Shown here: positions 34,910-43,992 of the stretch, one piece after another
Layout of the letters: the number at the start of each line of letters is the position of its first letter
Position numbering within the stretch: position 1 is the stretch's first letter
NCBI GenBank assembly: GCA_050179685.1
Contig: JBFXEW010000018.1
Coordinates: 1-64,000 of the forward strand
Length of the DNA stretch: 64,000 bases
Direction of reading: 5' to 3'
From: GWE2-40-63 sp050179685
GTDB lineage: Bacteria > Bacteroidota > Bacteroidia > Bacteroidales > SZUA-534
Notes under the pieces: generated by a model
What the model was told of the DNA's origin: nothing
Seen by the model: only the letters and a program-made list of their open reading frames with translations
The model's database searches: none
Made by a program: the position numbers and the translations under genes

Positions 34910-35195
34910 TAATCGAGTAGACTGCCCCGCCAGTAGTTAACTGGCGGGGAGAGCCTTTACTCGCAAAGCTCGTGAGAACACTTTGTTTAGTTCACACCAT
35001 GACTTTTTACTTCATAAAAAGTACGTACGGGTCTCGTACCTGCCTAAGTCGGCAGACAGGTACGGCGGTTCGTTAAGTTGAGGAGCATTTCTTTTGTAAA
35101 TACTGAGTAACGATTCGTATCCTCTTTTCTCCAACTGGTCAATGGTGATTGTTGTGCTGGTCTTGCGTCTTTGGTCTTTAGTCTAATTTCCAGAT
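34910..35195 (-). mobile_element. Decayed 3' end of a group II intron with remnant of its reverse transcriptase
   Basis: On the minus strand a frame reading TITIDQLEKRGYESLLSIY then APQLNEPPY resembles the C-terminus of intron-encoded reverse transcriptases; a TAG lies about nine codons before it. It leads into GAACCGCCGTAC, TACGAGACCCGTACGTAC and GGTGTGA, the typical domain V-like hairpin that follows such genes. CTCTCCCCGCCAGT and GCAGTCTACTCGATT, the typical intron end, come next. The hairpin is split by two short palindromes. It is a dead remnant; identification is by recall of group II introns. Confidence 0.55.
34925..34949. repeat. Perfect palindrome CCCCGCCAGT-AGTTA-ACTGGCGGGG
   Basis: A 10-bp stem with a 5-base loop. 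In the intron reading it falls in the last domain. Further small palindromes follow at 34960-34976 (CTCGC...GTGAG), 35002-35022 (ACTTTTT...AAAAAGT) and 35035-35064 (CGTACCTG...CAGGTACG). Confidence 0.7.
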
Positions 35196-35477
35196 TCTTC
35201 TTATCTGAATGCTATCTTCCTTGTATTTTCTAACCATTCCGGAACCCTATTTCTTTTTTTTAAGCGCCATTTTTAGGGTTAAATACGAACTATTGAACGC
35301 AAAACATGCACACTTTACTATGTGCTGTGCATTCATAATTAACCACTTAAAGGCGGGTTCGAACGTTTGAATGCATTGTTCGATAAATTTGTAATCTACT
35401 GATAACAAGCCTTGTGTGTTTTGAACCTATCTATTTTATTATGTCTTTGCTGCTTGTATTAACCAAAATGTTCATGT

Positions 35478-37019
35478 ATGAAAAAGATTTTTACATTAAT
35501 ACTTGCCGCGGCTACCTGCGGACAATTATTTGCAGGAGGTATTGTTACCAATACCAATCAAAGTGCACAGTTTGTTCGAATGCTGTCGCGTAATGCATCA
35601 ACTCAAATCGATGCCGTTTACTTTAATCCGGCCGGTGTGGTTCGTATGGATGATGGTTTCCATTTTTCATTGCACAACCAGACCATCTTTCAGACAAAGA
35701 CCATTACTTCCGATTTTGCTTTATTAAAAAATAAAGAATTTGTAGGTGATGTAAAAGCCCCCTTATTTCCTTCATTTTTTGCCGTTTACAAAAAAGACAA
35801 ATTTGCCCTTTCATTTGGATTTGGTCCTAATGGTGGTGGAGGTTCTGCTGAATTTGCCAATGGTCTACCATCTTTTGAAATGTTAGTGGCTTCACAGGAT
35901 CTTCCCGGACAAATGACTGCTGCTGGCATACCGACAAGTGACTGGGATGCTGACATTTTTTTTGATGGTAGTTCAGTTTATTGGGGTTCGCAATTAAATG
36001 CAAGTTATCAGATTAACGAAATGCTATCCGTTGGTGCCGGAGTAAGGATGATTAATGCCAAAAACACATATAGTGGATCGATAAAAACCATGGTAAATCC
36101 TCAAAGTTTATTGAATCCAAATGGAGCAGGAAATATGGTTTCTACACCATTATTCTTTAACAATATGGCTAGTACTTTTACTGATGCAGCTCAAAATGTA
36201 CAGGCATTAAGTGCAGGATATGCAAATCTTGAAGAAGCACGCGATGATGGTGCACTTTCAGCAGAAGCTTATGGAATGTTAGTGCAATTAGCTGGTGGAA
36301 CAAGTTATACTCCTGGCACTCCTTTAAATCTTCTTGAAGGTGGTTTTACAAATACTGCCGCAACTGCCGCTGCTTATGAACAGGCCACTGCTGATATTGA
36401 AGTAGAAACTACCCAGACCGGAATGGCATTTACTCCAATTTTCAGTGCACAATTCTCGCCCAACGACAAACTGGATATTGCCATTAAGTATGAATTAAAC
36501 ACCAGTTTAACTTTAACCAACGACACCAAAAAAGATTATGCTGATATGTTTAAACACGACTCCAGCTTTAGAGCCGACATGCCAGCTATATTAGCAATTG
36601 GTGTAGGTTACAAAATCAGCGATAAATTCCGCACCCAATTATCGTTCAACACCTATTTCGATAAACAAGCCAACTGGGAAGGCCGCGAAGACAAAGTTGA
36701 TAAAAACCTTTGGGAAGCTGCGCTTGGCCTGGAATACGATATTAACGATATGTTTACCGCCAGTATTGGTTTCATGCGTGGTGTTACCGGTGTTGGCGAT
36801 GAGTACCAAACCGATTTAAGTTACAGCAATTCATCGACTACCATAGGTTTGGGAGTTCAGATTAAACCCATGGAAAACCTGTCGATCGACCTGGGAGGAT
36901 TATACGTAATGTATGATGACCATTCTGTCGATTATTTAAGCGGAACTCCTTACGCATACAATATGAATTATGCCAAAACAACTACAACCTTGGGAATTGG
37001 TGTAAACTACAAATTTTAA
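35478..37019 (+). CDS. OmpP1/FadL family outer-membrane transporter
   Basis: The 513-residue beta-barrel protein has a signal peptide (MKKIFTLILAAATCGQLFAG). The FadL hallmark NQSAQFVRMLSRNASTQIDAVYFNPAG follows directly, where NPA marks the N-terminal hatch. Alternating hydrophobic strands run to the end, which closes with GIGVNYKF, a C-terminal aromatic as expected for barrels. FadL proteins take up long-chain fatty acids or other hydrophobic compounds. ATG 35478 is preferred over ATG 35474 because of the signal peptide. A terminator follows; the gene stands alone. Confidence 0.92.
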   Translation: MKKIFTLILAAATCGQLFAGGIVTNTNQSAQFVRMLSRNASTQIDAVYFNPAGVVRMDDGFHFSLHNQTIFQTKTITSDFALLKNKEFVGDVKAPLFPSFFAVYKKDKFALSFGFGPNGGGGSAEFANGLPSFEMLVASQDLPGQMTAAGIPTSDWDADIFFDGSSVYWGSQLNASYQINEMLSVGAGVRMINAKNTYSGSIKTMVNPQSLLNPNGAGNMVSTPLFFNNMASTFTDAAQNVQALSAGYANLEEARDDGALSAEAYGMLVQLAGGTSYTPGTPLNLLEGGFTNTAATAAAYEQATADIEVETTQTGMAFTPIFSAQFSPNDKLDIAIKYELNTSLTLTNDTKKDYADMFKHDSSFRADMPAILAIGVGYKISDKFRTQLSFNTYFDKQANWEGREDKVDKNLWEAALGLEYDINDMFTASIGFMRGVTGVGDEYQTDLSYSNSSTTIGLGVQIKPMENLSIDLGGLYVMYDDHSVDYLSGTPYAYNMNYAKTTTTLGIGVNYKF

Positions 37020-37184
37020 GAGCTACATATAATGTCGTTTAGTTAAAAAATCACCCCTATAATCCCCTCAAAGGGGATACCTGCACCGATGGAACAGAGC
37101 AAGTCCTTCATCTGCGGTGTCCGCCAAAGCAAAGGGAGTGTGAAATAGCTTAATTAGACTACACTATATTTACATAAAAAATAT

Positions 37185-37214
37185 AAAGGCTGGCCTTAGG
37201 GCTGGCCTTTTTGC
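37185..37214 (+). terminator. Terminator after the FadL-type gene
   Basis: AAAGGC...GCCTTT with inner GCC/GGC pairing, followed by five Ts. Confidence 0.75.
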
Positions 37215-37248
37215 TTTATAAAAAAAAGGGTTATTTGCCGGCAAATGC

Positions 37249-37256
37249 TACTTTTG
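37249..37256 (+). promoter_or_regulatory. -7 box of the dus-MATE-sdaA run
   Basis: TACTTTTG fits TAnnTTTG exactly, 19 bases before the ATG at 37276. No -33 element at the usual distance. Confidence 0.4.
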
Positions 37257-37275
37257 TGGTTTAAGTTAATTCCGT

Positions 37276-38229
37276 ATGGCACTATTTTTACAATTGGCTC
37301 CCATGCAGGCCATGACCGACATTCATTTTATGAATACCTACCACCGCATATTCGGAGGATTCACCGAAATGATGGCGCCTTATCTTATGGCCAGCAATAA
37401 CTCTCCCATTAAGGTTAAAAACCTTCAGAAATACTACGCGCAACTCAATCCGGAAATCACCCTGATTCCGCAATTGCTCAGCAACGATGCAGCCGGAATG
37501 TTGCACTTTGCCCGGCTTTTGTCGGACCTGGGATTTAAAAAAATAAACTGGAATCTGGGTTGTCCCTATCCTTTTGTTACCAAAAAACAAAGGGGCTCGG
37601 GCTTACTTCCTTTTCCTCATCGCATCGACGAAATACTGGAGCAGCTTATTCCAAATATGAATGCCGAATTATCGATTAAAATAAGGCTGGGGCTAAACGA
37701 TAAAAACGAAATTCTGCCTATTATTCCCATCCTGAATAAATATCCGCTGGCCGAGGTGATTATTCATCCGCGTACCGCCGCTCAATTGTATGGAGGAACA
37801 AGCGACAAAGCCTTCTTCGCTGAGGTTTTCCCGCAAATAAAGCATCCGGTAATTTACAATGGCGATATCATCCGTAAAGAACAGGTAAGTGAGATGGAAA
37901 AAGAATTTAAAGGCATAAAAGGTTATATGATTGGCCGGGGAGCCTTTATCAATCCTTTTATTACCAATCAGGTTAATGGCGTTGTTTACACCCAACATGA
38001 AGCGCTGGCCAAATACCGCGAATTTTATTTTGAACTGCATCACCATTATAAAAATAAATCGGTAAACCAACTGGGCTTTTTGAGTCATATGAAAGAATTG
38101 TGGAGCTATTTCAGCCAGTCGTTCGAAAAGGGCGAAACCTATTTTTTTGCGCTGCGGGCCATAAACGATGCTACGGTTTTTGAACAAACCGTTGAAAATA
38201 TATTTAAATCGGCAAGACTTAACTATTAA
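37276..38229 (+). CDS. dus: tRNA-dihydrouridine synthase family protein
   Basis: A 317-residue flavoenzyme of the Dus family, which reduces uridine to dihydrouridine in tRNA D-loops with FMN and NADPH. Landmarks are LAPMQAMTDIHF at the N-terminus (FMN-binding start), NWNLGCPYPFVTKKQRGSGLL (catalytic Cys in NxGCP), IKIRLG, IIHPRTAAQLYGG, YNGDI and MIGRGAFINPFI. Which of DusA/B/C it matches cannot be told by eye. A -7 box lies 19 bases upstream, and the next gene follows after 78 bases. Confidence 0.92.
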   Translation: MALFLQLAPMQAMTDIHFMNTYHRIFGGFTEMMAPYLMASNNSPIKVKNLQKYYAQLNPEITLIPQLLSNDAAGMLHFARLLSDLGFKKINWNLGCPYPFVTKKQRGSGLLPFPHRIDEILEQLIPNMNAELSIKIRLGLNDKNEILPIIPILNKYPLAEVIIHPRTAAQLYGGTSDKAFFAEVFPQIKHPVIYNGDIIRKEQVSEMEKEFKGIKGYMIGRGAFINPFITNQVNGVVYTQHEALAKYREFYFELHHHYKNKSVNQLGFLSHMKELWSYFSQSFEKGETYFFALRAINDATVFEQTVENIFKSARLNY

Positions 38230-38307
38230 TTTGCCGCCCTTAAATATTTTATTCAGTTTTGCATCGCAATTAAAAACCGACAGCATGCTGTCATCTGTTT
38301 CGATTTC

Positions 38308-39660
38308 ATGAGGGATTTAACCATAGGAAAAGAAGGTCTTCTGATTTTTCGATTCGCGCTACCCATGTTGCTGGGTAATGTGTTTCAGCAATTCTACAAT
38401 ATTGCCGACAGCATTATTGTGGGCAATGTGCTGGGTAAAGATGCCCTGGCATCGGTGGGTGCTTCGTTTCCCATTATCTTCGCCTTAATCTCTTTAATTA
38501 TTGGTGTGGGCAGTGGTTTTGGAATTGTTATTTCGCAGTATTACGGCGCCAAAGATATTGCAAAAGTAAAACGGGCTATATCTACCATGTTTATTGGTCT
38601 GGGCTTGCTTTCGATTGCCATGAGTATTCTGGGCATTTCCATAAGCACCTGGCTTTTTACCTTGCTCGATTTACCCGAAAGTTTATTGCCACAAGCTACC
38701 ACCTACCTCAATATTTACCTGCTGGGAACCATCACCATGTTTGGATTTACCGGCATCAGTTCGGTACTGCGCGGATTGGGCGATTCCAAAACGCCCCTGG
38801 TGTTTTTAATTGTTGCCACTGTAATGAATATCGGACTCGACCTGTTGTTTATTATGGTGCTTGATATGGGCATTGCAGGTGCAGCCTGGGCTACCGTAAT
38901 TTCGCAAACGGGAGCTTTTATTACCGGCGTTATTTACCTGAATAAAACCCACCCCATCATCCATTTCAATCTTAAAAACATGGTGTTCGACTGGGAAATT
39001 TTCCGACAAGGTGTACGGATTGGATTGCCCTCGGGATTGCAGCAAACTTTTGTAGCCCTGGGAATGATGGCGCTTATGGGCATTGTAAACAGCTTTGGAA
39101 CCAATGTAATAGCCGCTTACAGTGTGGGCAGCCGTATCGACTCATTTGTTTCGTTGCCTGCCATGGCTTTCTCAGCAGCTCTGGCTACATTTACCGGACA
39201 AAACCTGGGAGCCGGAAAAGATGAGCGACTCAAAAAGGGACTCATCTCAACCCTGTTTATGGCAAGCGTATTTGGCATTGTAATTACTGCACTCATTATA
39301 ACTTTCCGCACCCAACTGGTGGGTTTGTTTAACAGCGACCCTGAAGTAATTCGCATTGGTTCGGAATACCTGACCATTGTAAATATTTTTTACCTGATAT
39401 TTGTATTGATGTTTGTAATGTACGGTGCTTTACGAGGTGCCGGAGCTACATTAATCCCGATGTTTATCAGCGTTTTATCACTTTGGCTGATACGGGTTCC
39501 CTTAGCTGCTGTTTTATCGAAAACCTACAACGAAACTGGTATCTGGTGGGCTGTGCCCATTGCCTGGGCTTTTGGTTTAAGCGGAGCTTTTATTTATTAT
39601 CTTTCGGGAAAATGGAAAGGTAAATCGGTTACCCGTCCAAAATTTATTGAAACAGAATAA
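38308..39660 (+). CDS. MATE family efflux transporter
   Basis: A 450-residue integral membrane protein with about twelve helices in two related halves. Near the start are LPMLLGNVFQQFYNIADSIIVG and, in the second half, GLPSGLQQTFVALGMMALMGIV, the paired pattern of MATE transporters. It exports drugs, toxins or metabolites by sodium or proton antiport. It is 78 bases from dus and 21 bases before sdaA, so the three probably share a transcript. Confidence 0.93.
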   Translation: MRDLTIGKEGLLIFRFALPMLLGNVFQQFYNIADSIIVGNVLGKDALASVGASFPIIFALISLIIGVGSGFGIVISQYYGAKDIAKVKRAISTMFIGLGLLSIAMSILGISISTWLFTLLDLPESLLPQATTYLNIYLLGTITMFGFTGISSVLRGLGDSKTPLVFLIVATVMNIGLDLLFIMVLDMGIAGAAWATVISQTGAFITGVIYLNKTHPIIHFNLKNMVFDWEIFRQGVRIGLPSGLQQTFVALGMMALMGIVNSFGTNVIAAYSVGSRIDSFVSLPAMAFSAALATFTGQNLGAGKDERLKKGLISTLFMASVFGIVITALIITFRTQLVGLFNSDPEVIRIGSEYLTIVNIFYLIFVLMFVMYGALRGAGATLIPMFISVLSLWLIRVPLAAVLSKTYNETGIWWAVPIAWAFGLSGAFIYYLSGKWKGKSVTRPKFIETE

Positions 39661-39681
39661 CACGCTAACAATCCAACAGCT

Positions 39682-40881
39682 ATGGAATCAATCCGCGAAT
39701 TATACCGAATTGGTAAAGGTCCGTCGAGTAGTCATACCATGGGACCCAAAAATGCAGCCGAACAGTTTTTGCAAAATGTTCCCGATGCCCACAAATATGT
39801 GGTAACCCTTTATGGTAGTCTGGCTGCCACCGGAAAAGGCCACCTTACCGGAGTTGCCATTGAAGAAACCTTTGCCGATAAAAATATGGAACTGCTTTGG
39901 GAACCGGCTACCTTTTTGCCAAAACATCCCAATGCCTTAAAGTTCGAAGCATTTGACCAAAGCGGAAAATTATTTTCATCCTGGACTGCCTATTCCATTG
40001 GCGGAGGCGCTGTGGTCGACGATACCAGCGAACGGGCCAGTGAAAGCATTTACCCGCTTACCACCATGAAAGAGATACTGGAATGGTGTCAGAAAAACGG
40101 AAAACAATTGTGGGAATATGTAGAACTGCACGAGGGAAAAGAACTTTGGCCATTTTTGGATGACATCTGGAAACACATGGTACAAGCCATAAAAAACGGC
40201 TTAAAAAAACAGGGAACACTACCCGGAGAACTGAAGCTGGCGCGTAAAGCTGCTGTAATCAGAACCAAAGCCAACGGTTTTGCTTTGCCCCAAAAACGAC
40301 GTTCCAAACTATTCTCCTACGCTTTGGCGGTTTCCGAAGAAAATGCCGGCGGCGGAATTATTGTTACAGCTCCTACCTGCGGAGCCTGTGGCGCTTTACC
40401 TGCCGTATTGTATTACCAAAAGGAATTGAACAAGCTAAACAACGAGCAAATTTTAAAAGCACTGGCCACTGCCGGGCTGATAGGAAACCTGGTAAAATTC
40501 AATGCTTCTATTTCAGGAGCTGAAGCCGGTTGTCAGGCTGAAATTGGAACGGCTTGTGCGATGGCCTCAGGAGCTGCCACACAATTGCTGGGCGGTTCCA
40601 TTCATCAGATTGAATATGCGGCTGAGATGGGCATTGAGCACCATTTGGGTCTCACCTGCGACCCGCTTTACGGACTGGTACAAATTCCCTGCATCGAGCG
40701 CAATGCCTTTGCTGCTTCGCGCTCGTTAAACCATGCAGCTTACGCCCTGGTATCAGACGGGCGGCACATAATATCGTTCGATCAGGTGGTAAAAACCCTG
40801 AAACAAACCGGCTACGATTTGCCCTCGTTGTATAAGGAAACCTCGTTGGGTGGATTGGCTATTTTCGGGAAAGAGGATTAG
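39682..40881 (+). CDS. sdaA: L-serine ammonia-lyase (serine dehydratase), iron-sulfur type
   Basis: A 399-residue single-chain enzyme that deaminates serine to pyruvate. The beta-part begins SIRELYRIGKGPSSSHTMGP, the conserved active-site loop; the alpha-part has APTCGACGALPAVL and SGAEAGCQAEIGTACAM, holding cysteines that bind the [4Fe-4S] cluster. The order and length match the one-chain SdaA form. It ends before a bidirectional terminator at 40979-41005. Confidence 0.95.
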   Translation: MESIRELYRIGKGPSSSHTMGPKNAAEQFLQNVPDAHKYVVTLYGSLAATGKGHLTGVAIEETFADKNMELLWEPATFLPKHPNALKFEAFDQSGKLFSSWTAYSIGGGAVVDDTSERASESIYPLTTMKEILEWCQKNGKQLWEYVELHEGKELWPFLDDIWKHMVQAIKNGLKKQGTLPGELKLARKAAVIRTKANGFALPQKRRSKLFSYALAVSEENAGGGIIVTAPTCGACGALPAVLYYQKELNKLNNEQILKALATAGLIGNLVKFNASISGAEAGCQAEIGTACAMASGAATQLLGGSIHQIEYAAEMGIEHHLGLTCDPLYGLVQIPCIERNAFAASRSLNHAAYALVSDGRHIISFDQVVKTLKQTGYDLPSLYKETSLGGLAIFGKED

Positions 40882-40978
40882 CAATTTGCCACAGCTCCTC
40901 TGCTCAAATGGAAGGGAAACATTGGCTACTCTAAAGTAATGTTTTTAGCACCCGGGACTTCGCCCCCGTATAACAGAG

Positions 40979-41005
40979 AAAAACCTACCCAACGGTAGGT
41001 TTTCC
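40979..41005. terminator. Bidirectional terminator between sdaA and the DUF4252 gene
   Basis: AAAACCTACC-CAAC-GGTAGGTTTT, a perfect 10-bp stem with T tracts usable from both strands. Confidence 0.85.
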
Positions 41006-41017
41006 AATCAAAAAAAA

Positions 41018-41512
41018 TTATTGTCTGAAAGCTGATGCCTGTTGCACGTTAATTGCTTTGGCCAGTTGTTTGGCGTGCTCGTGCGTAATTTCTCCGGTAA
41101 AACACATTATTATCAGCTCATCGGGCTCAACAACGGTCATTATAAGTTCTTCCACAAACTTACCATTGTCGTTAACCAGAAAAGTTATTTCGGTGTCTCC
41201 GTCGTGTATTACCATAAGTTCCTTATATAAATCTTCAGGCAAGCTTTGGTTCAGATCGAGCAGGGTATTATTGGTAACCTGGTCGATAATCAGAAAGCTC
41301 AAATCGTCGAGATCCTTTAAAAATTCCTTTACCTCTTTGTTTTCATCCTTATCGATAAAAATTGCTGCAAAACCTGCCGGAATTTTAAAACTGATTGTTT
41401 TATCGGCCTTACGATACTCCCGGTAAAAATCTTTGTATTCTTTAGCTGAAAGCCCGGTAGCGCTTAGCAGCGAAATCACGAGGGCTAAAATAAGTGTGGC
41501 AACTGTTCTCAT
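41018..41512 (-). CDS. DUF4252 domain exported protein (second copy)
   Basis: A 164-residue protein with signal peptide (MRTVATLILALVISLLSATGLSA). The DUF4252 domain shows two repeated halves of about 60 residues, for example FLKDLDDLSFLIIDQ and DTEITFLVNDNGKFVEELIMTV. It lies next to a longer paralogue at 41592-42119, with which it shares the phrase IVKDPNEP/VVEPDEL-x(4)FxG. The function of DUF4252 is unknown. It is the last gene of a sigma-factor operon and ends at the terminator 40979-41005. Confidence 0.88.
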   Translation of the reverse strand: MRTVATLILALVISLLSATGLSAKEYKDFYREYRKADKTISFKIPAGFAAIFIDKDENKEVKEFLKDLDDLSFLIIDQVTNNTLLDLNQSLPEDLYKELMVIHDGDTEITFLVNDNGKFVEELIMTVVEPDELIIMCFTGEITHEHAKQLAKAINVQQASAFRQ

Positions 41513-41591
41513 TGTGGTAGTTTTAAGGTTAAAAAGTTAATTACCGGAACCTGAACATCAGGCTCCGGTTTTTTGGTTTTAAGGGTCAGTG

Positions 41592-42119
41592 TTATTTATT
41601 CTTTTCTTCTTCAACTTTTTCAAGATGCTCAAAGCCTTTAACATCCATGGTTTTCGACATTTTAGCAATCTGTTTCAGGTTGATGTCCCCTTCAAAGAAA
41701 AGCAATACGGGTTCGTTGGGATCTTTAACAATCATCACAAATTCTGCTATTTTGCCATCGGCTTCGCGAACTTTAAAGATAATTTCCTCAGTGCCCTCTT
41801 TCACAATCATAAAGTCGTTGTACAGATTGGAGGGGAGTGCTTTCTGAATTTCGTTGTAAAAAGCCTGGTGCATCTCATTGCCCAAATTTTTGCTTACCGT
41901 CAGAATTTTAATTCCTTTGATTCCCTTGGTCAGGTTTTCAAATTCCGGATCCGATTCATCGCTTATTTTAGCAAACAACTCGAACATGTAGCTGGTGATG
42001 TAAACTGAGGTGAAGCCTTCTTTGCCCGAATATTTATCGAACAATGTGTTTAACTGTGATTCCTGAGCCATGCCCAGCATGGGTAACAACGCTATCAGGA
42101 TTACGATTACTTTTTTCAT
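41592..42119 (-). CDS. DUF4252 domain exported protein (first copy)
   Basis: A 175-residue protein starting MKKVIVILIALLPMLGMAQ, a signal peptide, then SQLNTLFDKYSGKEGFTSVYIT, the DUF4252 start (residues 20-60), KGIKILTV and a charged tail EEEKNK. It is a close relative of the gene after it. In Bacteroidota these genes commonly sit downstream of an ECF sigma factor and a small membrane protein, as here. Probable periplasmic or membrane-stress role; not proven. An inverted repeat CCGGAACCTG...CAGGCTCCGG at about 41545-41569 separates the two copies. Confidence 0.88.
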   Translation of the reverse strand: MKKVIVILIALLPMLGMAQESQLNTLFDKYSGKEGFTSVYITSYMFELFAKISDESDPEFENLTKGIKGIKILTVSKNLGNEMHQAFYNEIQKALPSNLYNDFMIVKEGTEEIIFKVREADGKIAEFVMIVKDPNEPVLLFFEGDINLKQIAKMSKTMDVKGFEHLEKVEEEKNK

Positions 42120-42165
42120 AACAATTGATTTTTAAAGCCTGCCCTAAGGCAGACGGGGTTAATAA

Positions 42166-42648
42166 CTATTTTCTTACAATTAATAAATCGGCCGGTTTGT
42201 TGAATTTTTCCATGTAATTTAAACTTGAGGTACCTTTATTTAAATTCGATGAAAGGGTATTCATGGCCTGTTTTGAATAGGCAATTGCTTCTTGTTTATC
42301 AGTAATGGGTTTGCCATTTACATAGGCATAAACTATTTGCTCCTGCGGATTGCTAAGCATAAACAACATGGCAAAAGCAATGAGCGATGCAGCAACGGCG
42401 GTAGCCAAACCAAAGTAAACTTTGCGTACTTTGTGTGTCTTATTATGCCCAATCAGGGTATCAAAATCGATGTTTACGGTTTCGTTAGCCGCTTCGTCGT
42501 ACAGCGAAAACATGGCCTGGGCTTCCAAAAGTTCGGCATCGCTTCCTACATACAATTTCAGTAAATTGCGCAGTTGCCTGTCTTCCTGTTTCGAGGTTTG
42601 TCCCCCGTAATATTTCTCCAATAATTGTTTGATATCAGACCGTTCCAT
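42166..42648 (-). CDS. Single-pass membrane protein, candidate anti-sigma factor
   Basis: The 160-residue protein has a cytoplasmic N-terminus (MERSDIKQLLEKYYGGQTSKQEDRQL) like zinc-less anti-sigma N-termini. One membrane helix follows at about 76-100 (YFGLATAVAASLIAFAMLFML), then a short outer part. The N-terminus overlaps the sigma factor gene by 14 bases, the usual arrangement of sigma/anti-sigma pairs. No enzyme motif is seen. The call rests on position and topology, not on a recognised family. Confidence 0.8.
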   Translation of the reverse strand: MERSDIKQLLEKYYGGQTSKQEDRQLRNLLKLYVGSDAELLEAQAMFSLYDEAANETVNIDFDTLIGHNKTHKVRKVYFGLATAVAASLIAFAMLFMLSNPQEQIVYAYVNGKPITDKQEAIAYSKQAMNTLSSNLNKGTSSLNYMEKFNKPADLLIVRK

Positions 42649-43144
42649 AACTCATAATTTTTTTCATTTCTTCTCTCACTTTTTTCCTTGCCCTCGACAG
42701 GTTAACCCGAATGGTTTCAACACTCATAGCCACTAAGGGGACAATTTCTTCAAAATCATAATCCTCTACATCGCGCAAATGAATGATTGTTTTTTGCGGT
42801 TCGGGCAGCTGATTAATAATTTGTTTAATCTGCAAACTCAAATCACTGGTTTCCATATCGTAGGCACCAATTACCGTGTCGGTATGGTATTTAATGTCGT
42901 CGCTTTTGCTAAACCGGGTGTTTTTACGCCGGGCTTTGTCAAGACTCATGTTTTTAACCGTGGTCATGGCAAGTGCTTCGAGGTTATTATAAATATGCAA
43001 CTCATCGCGCATATTCCAGAATTTCAAAAGAACATCCTGCACCACATCCTGTGCTTCGGTTTCATCGTTAAGGATTCGCTTAGAAAAACGGTAAAGCTTA
43101 TCTTTCAGAACAAATACCTTTACTTTAAATTCTTCGCTATCCAT
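42635..43144 (-). CDS. RNA polymerase sigma factor, ECF type
   Basis: A 169-residue ECF sigma factor. Region 2 is at about 1-85 (FSKRILNDETEAQDVVQDVLLKFW, followed by DKARRKNTRF); region 4 is at about 105-160 (LPEPQKTIIHLRDVEDYDFEEI, then VETIRVNLSRARKKVREEM). The start is ATG 43144 (MDSEEFKVKV). The open frame runs another 23 codons to a TTG, but those residues do not look like sigma region 2. It overlaps the candidate anti-sigma gene; two DUF4252 genes follow as likely targets or co-regulated genes. Confidence 0.93.
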   Translation of the reverse strand: MDSEEFKVKVFVLKDKLYRFSKRILNDETEAQDVVQDVLLKFWNMRDELHIYNNLEALAMTTVKNMSLDKARRKNTRFSKSDDIKYHTDTVIGAYDMETSDLSLQIKQIINQLPEPQKTIIHLRDVEDYDFEEIVPLVAMSVETIRVNLSRARKKVREEMKKIMSYGTV

Positions 43145-43385
43145 AATCTTTTGTACCGTTAATTTTGTTTTACAAGCGGAAGACGTAACAAGTAACTTTT
43201 TATAACACTCCAATTTAAAATAATAGTTTTATTCTCTAATCATTATAAAGAGAAACAATTCTATTACGCTGTTTTTATGAATGTTAATGAGAAATAGCAA
43301 AAATTAATTTCGATAAGAAAAAAATAAAAATACGTAATTCCCCGCTTCCAAAAAACTTAATTCGAGTCCAAAAAAGACGATGTAC

Positions 43386-43416
43386 TTTAATTTAACCAGA
43401 ATTTCCCTTAATTTTG
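43386..43416 (+). promoter_or_regulatory. Promoter of the lipoprotein 43435-43992
   Basis: TTTA at 43386-43389, 19 bases, TAATTTTG at 43409-43416; the -7 box is a full match, the -33 a near match. Confidence 0.5.
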
Positions 43417-43434
43417 ATGCAGAAAACCTAAGTG

Positions 43435-43992
43435 ATGCGGAATCTGATTTATATAATTATTTTGCTGGTTGCAGGTACAGCTTGCCAAAACAACCCTCAA
43501 AAGGTTGAAAACCAGCCTTTGAACAGCGAGTTGCCTCAAGACATTAAAGCATGTAAAATATACAGTTCCGATTTTGCCATTCTTAATCCCGACGAAAGAG
43601 GAAGCCTGATTCAGGAATTCCGTTTTAATAATAAAGGTTATGTAAATGAACTGATACGCTACGATTTAAATGGCGAAATAATAGCACGGTTCGACATTAG
43701 CGGCGAAAATACGCCTTTTCCCTTACCCGGAGCCAAGGAATATATGGATACCGTACTTACCGTGGTAGAATTCGATAAGCTGGGAGCTGTAAAACACAAA
43801 GAAATCCGCAGTTACAACGCCGATGGATTTTTAATTGAAGTAAGAATCAGGGATGCCGGGAATATACTTATCAATAAAAATACTTATGAATACCATCCCA
43901 ACGGACTAATTCACAAGGACATTTATTGGGATACCGAACTGGATAAGCCCAAACAGATTATCTGGTACGAATATGAATTTACTGAGAAGTAA
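43435..43992 (+). CDS. Lipoprotein of unknown function
   Basis: The 185-residue protein starts MRNLIYIIILLVAGTACQ; TAC is a lipobox, so it is exported and lipidated. The rest reads like repeated beta-hairpin motifs (IQEFRFNNKGYVNELIRYDLNGE; IRSYNADGFLIEVRI; YEYHPNGLIHKDIYWDTEL), of the YD-repeat/toxin_wnt type. Function unknown. The ATG at 43435 is preferred over the GTG one codon upstream. The promoter at 43386-43416 fits. It converges on the Feo genes and overlaps the small FeoB-associated gene by 14 bases. Confidence 0.8.
   Translation: MRNLIYIIILLVAGTACQNNPQKVENQPLNSELPQDIKACKIYSSDFAILNPDERGSLIQEFRFNNKGYVNELIRYDLNGEIIARFDISGENTPFPLPGAKEYMDTVLTVVEFDKLGAVKHKEIRSYNADGFLIEVRIRDAGNILINKNTYEYHPNGLIHKDIYWDTELDKPKQIIWYEYEFTEK

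Larger units (their letters stand above)
34759..35477. other. Gene-poor region at the right edge of the island
   Basis: About 720 bases without a complete gene. Besides the intron remnant it holds a hairpin CCAAAT...ATTTGG at about 34797-34829. A terminator for the operon is not evident. From 35200 to 35460 only AT-rich DNA is seen. Confidence 0.5.

Noticed and set aside
43145..43213. TTG-started N-terminal extension of the ECF sigma factor
   Set aside because: The 23 extra residues are unlike sigma region 2, and an ATG begins exactly where the conserved part starts.
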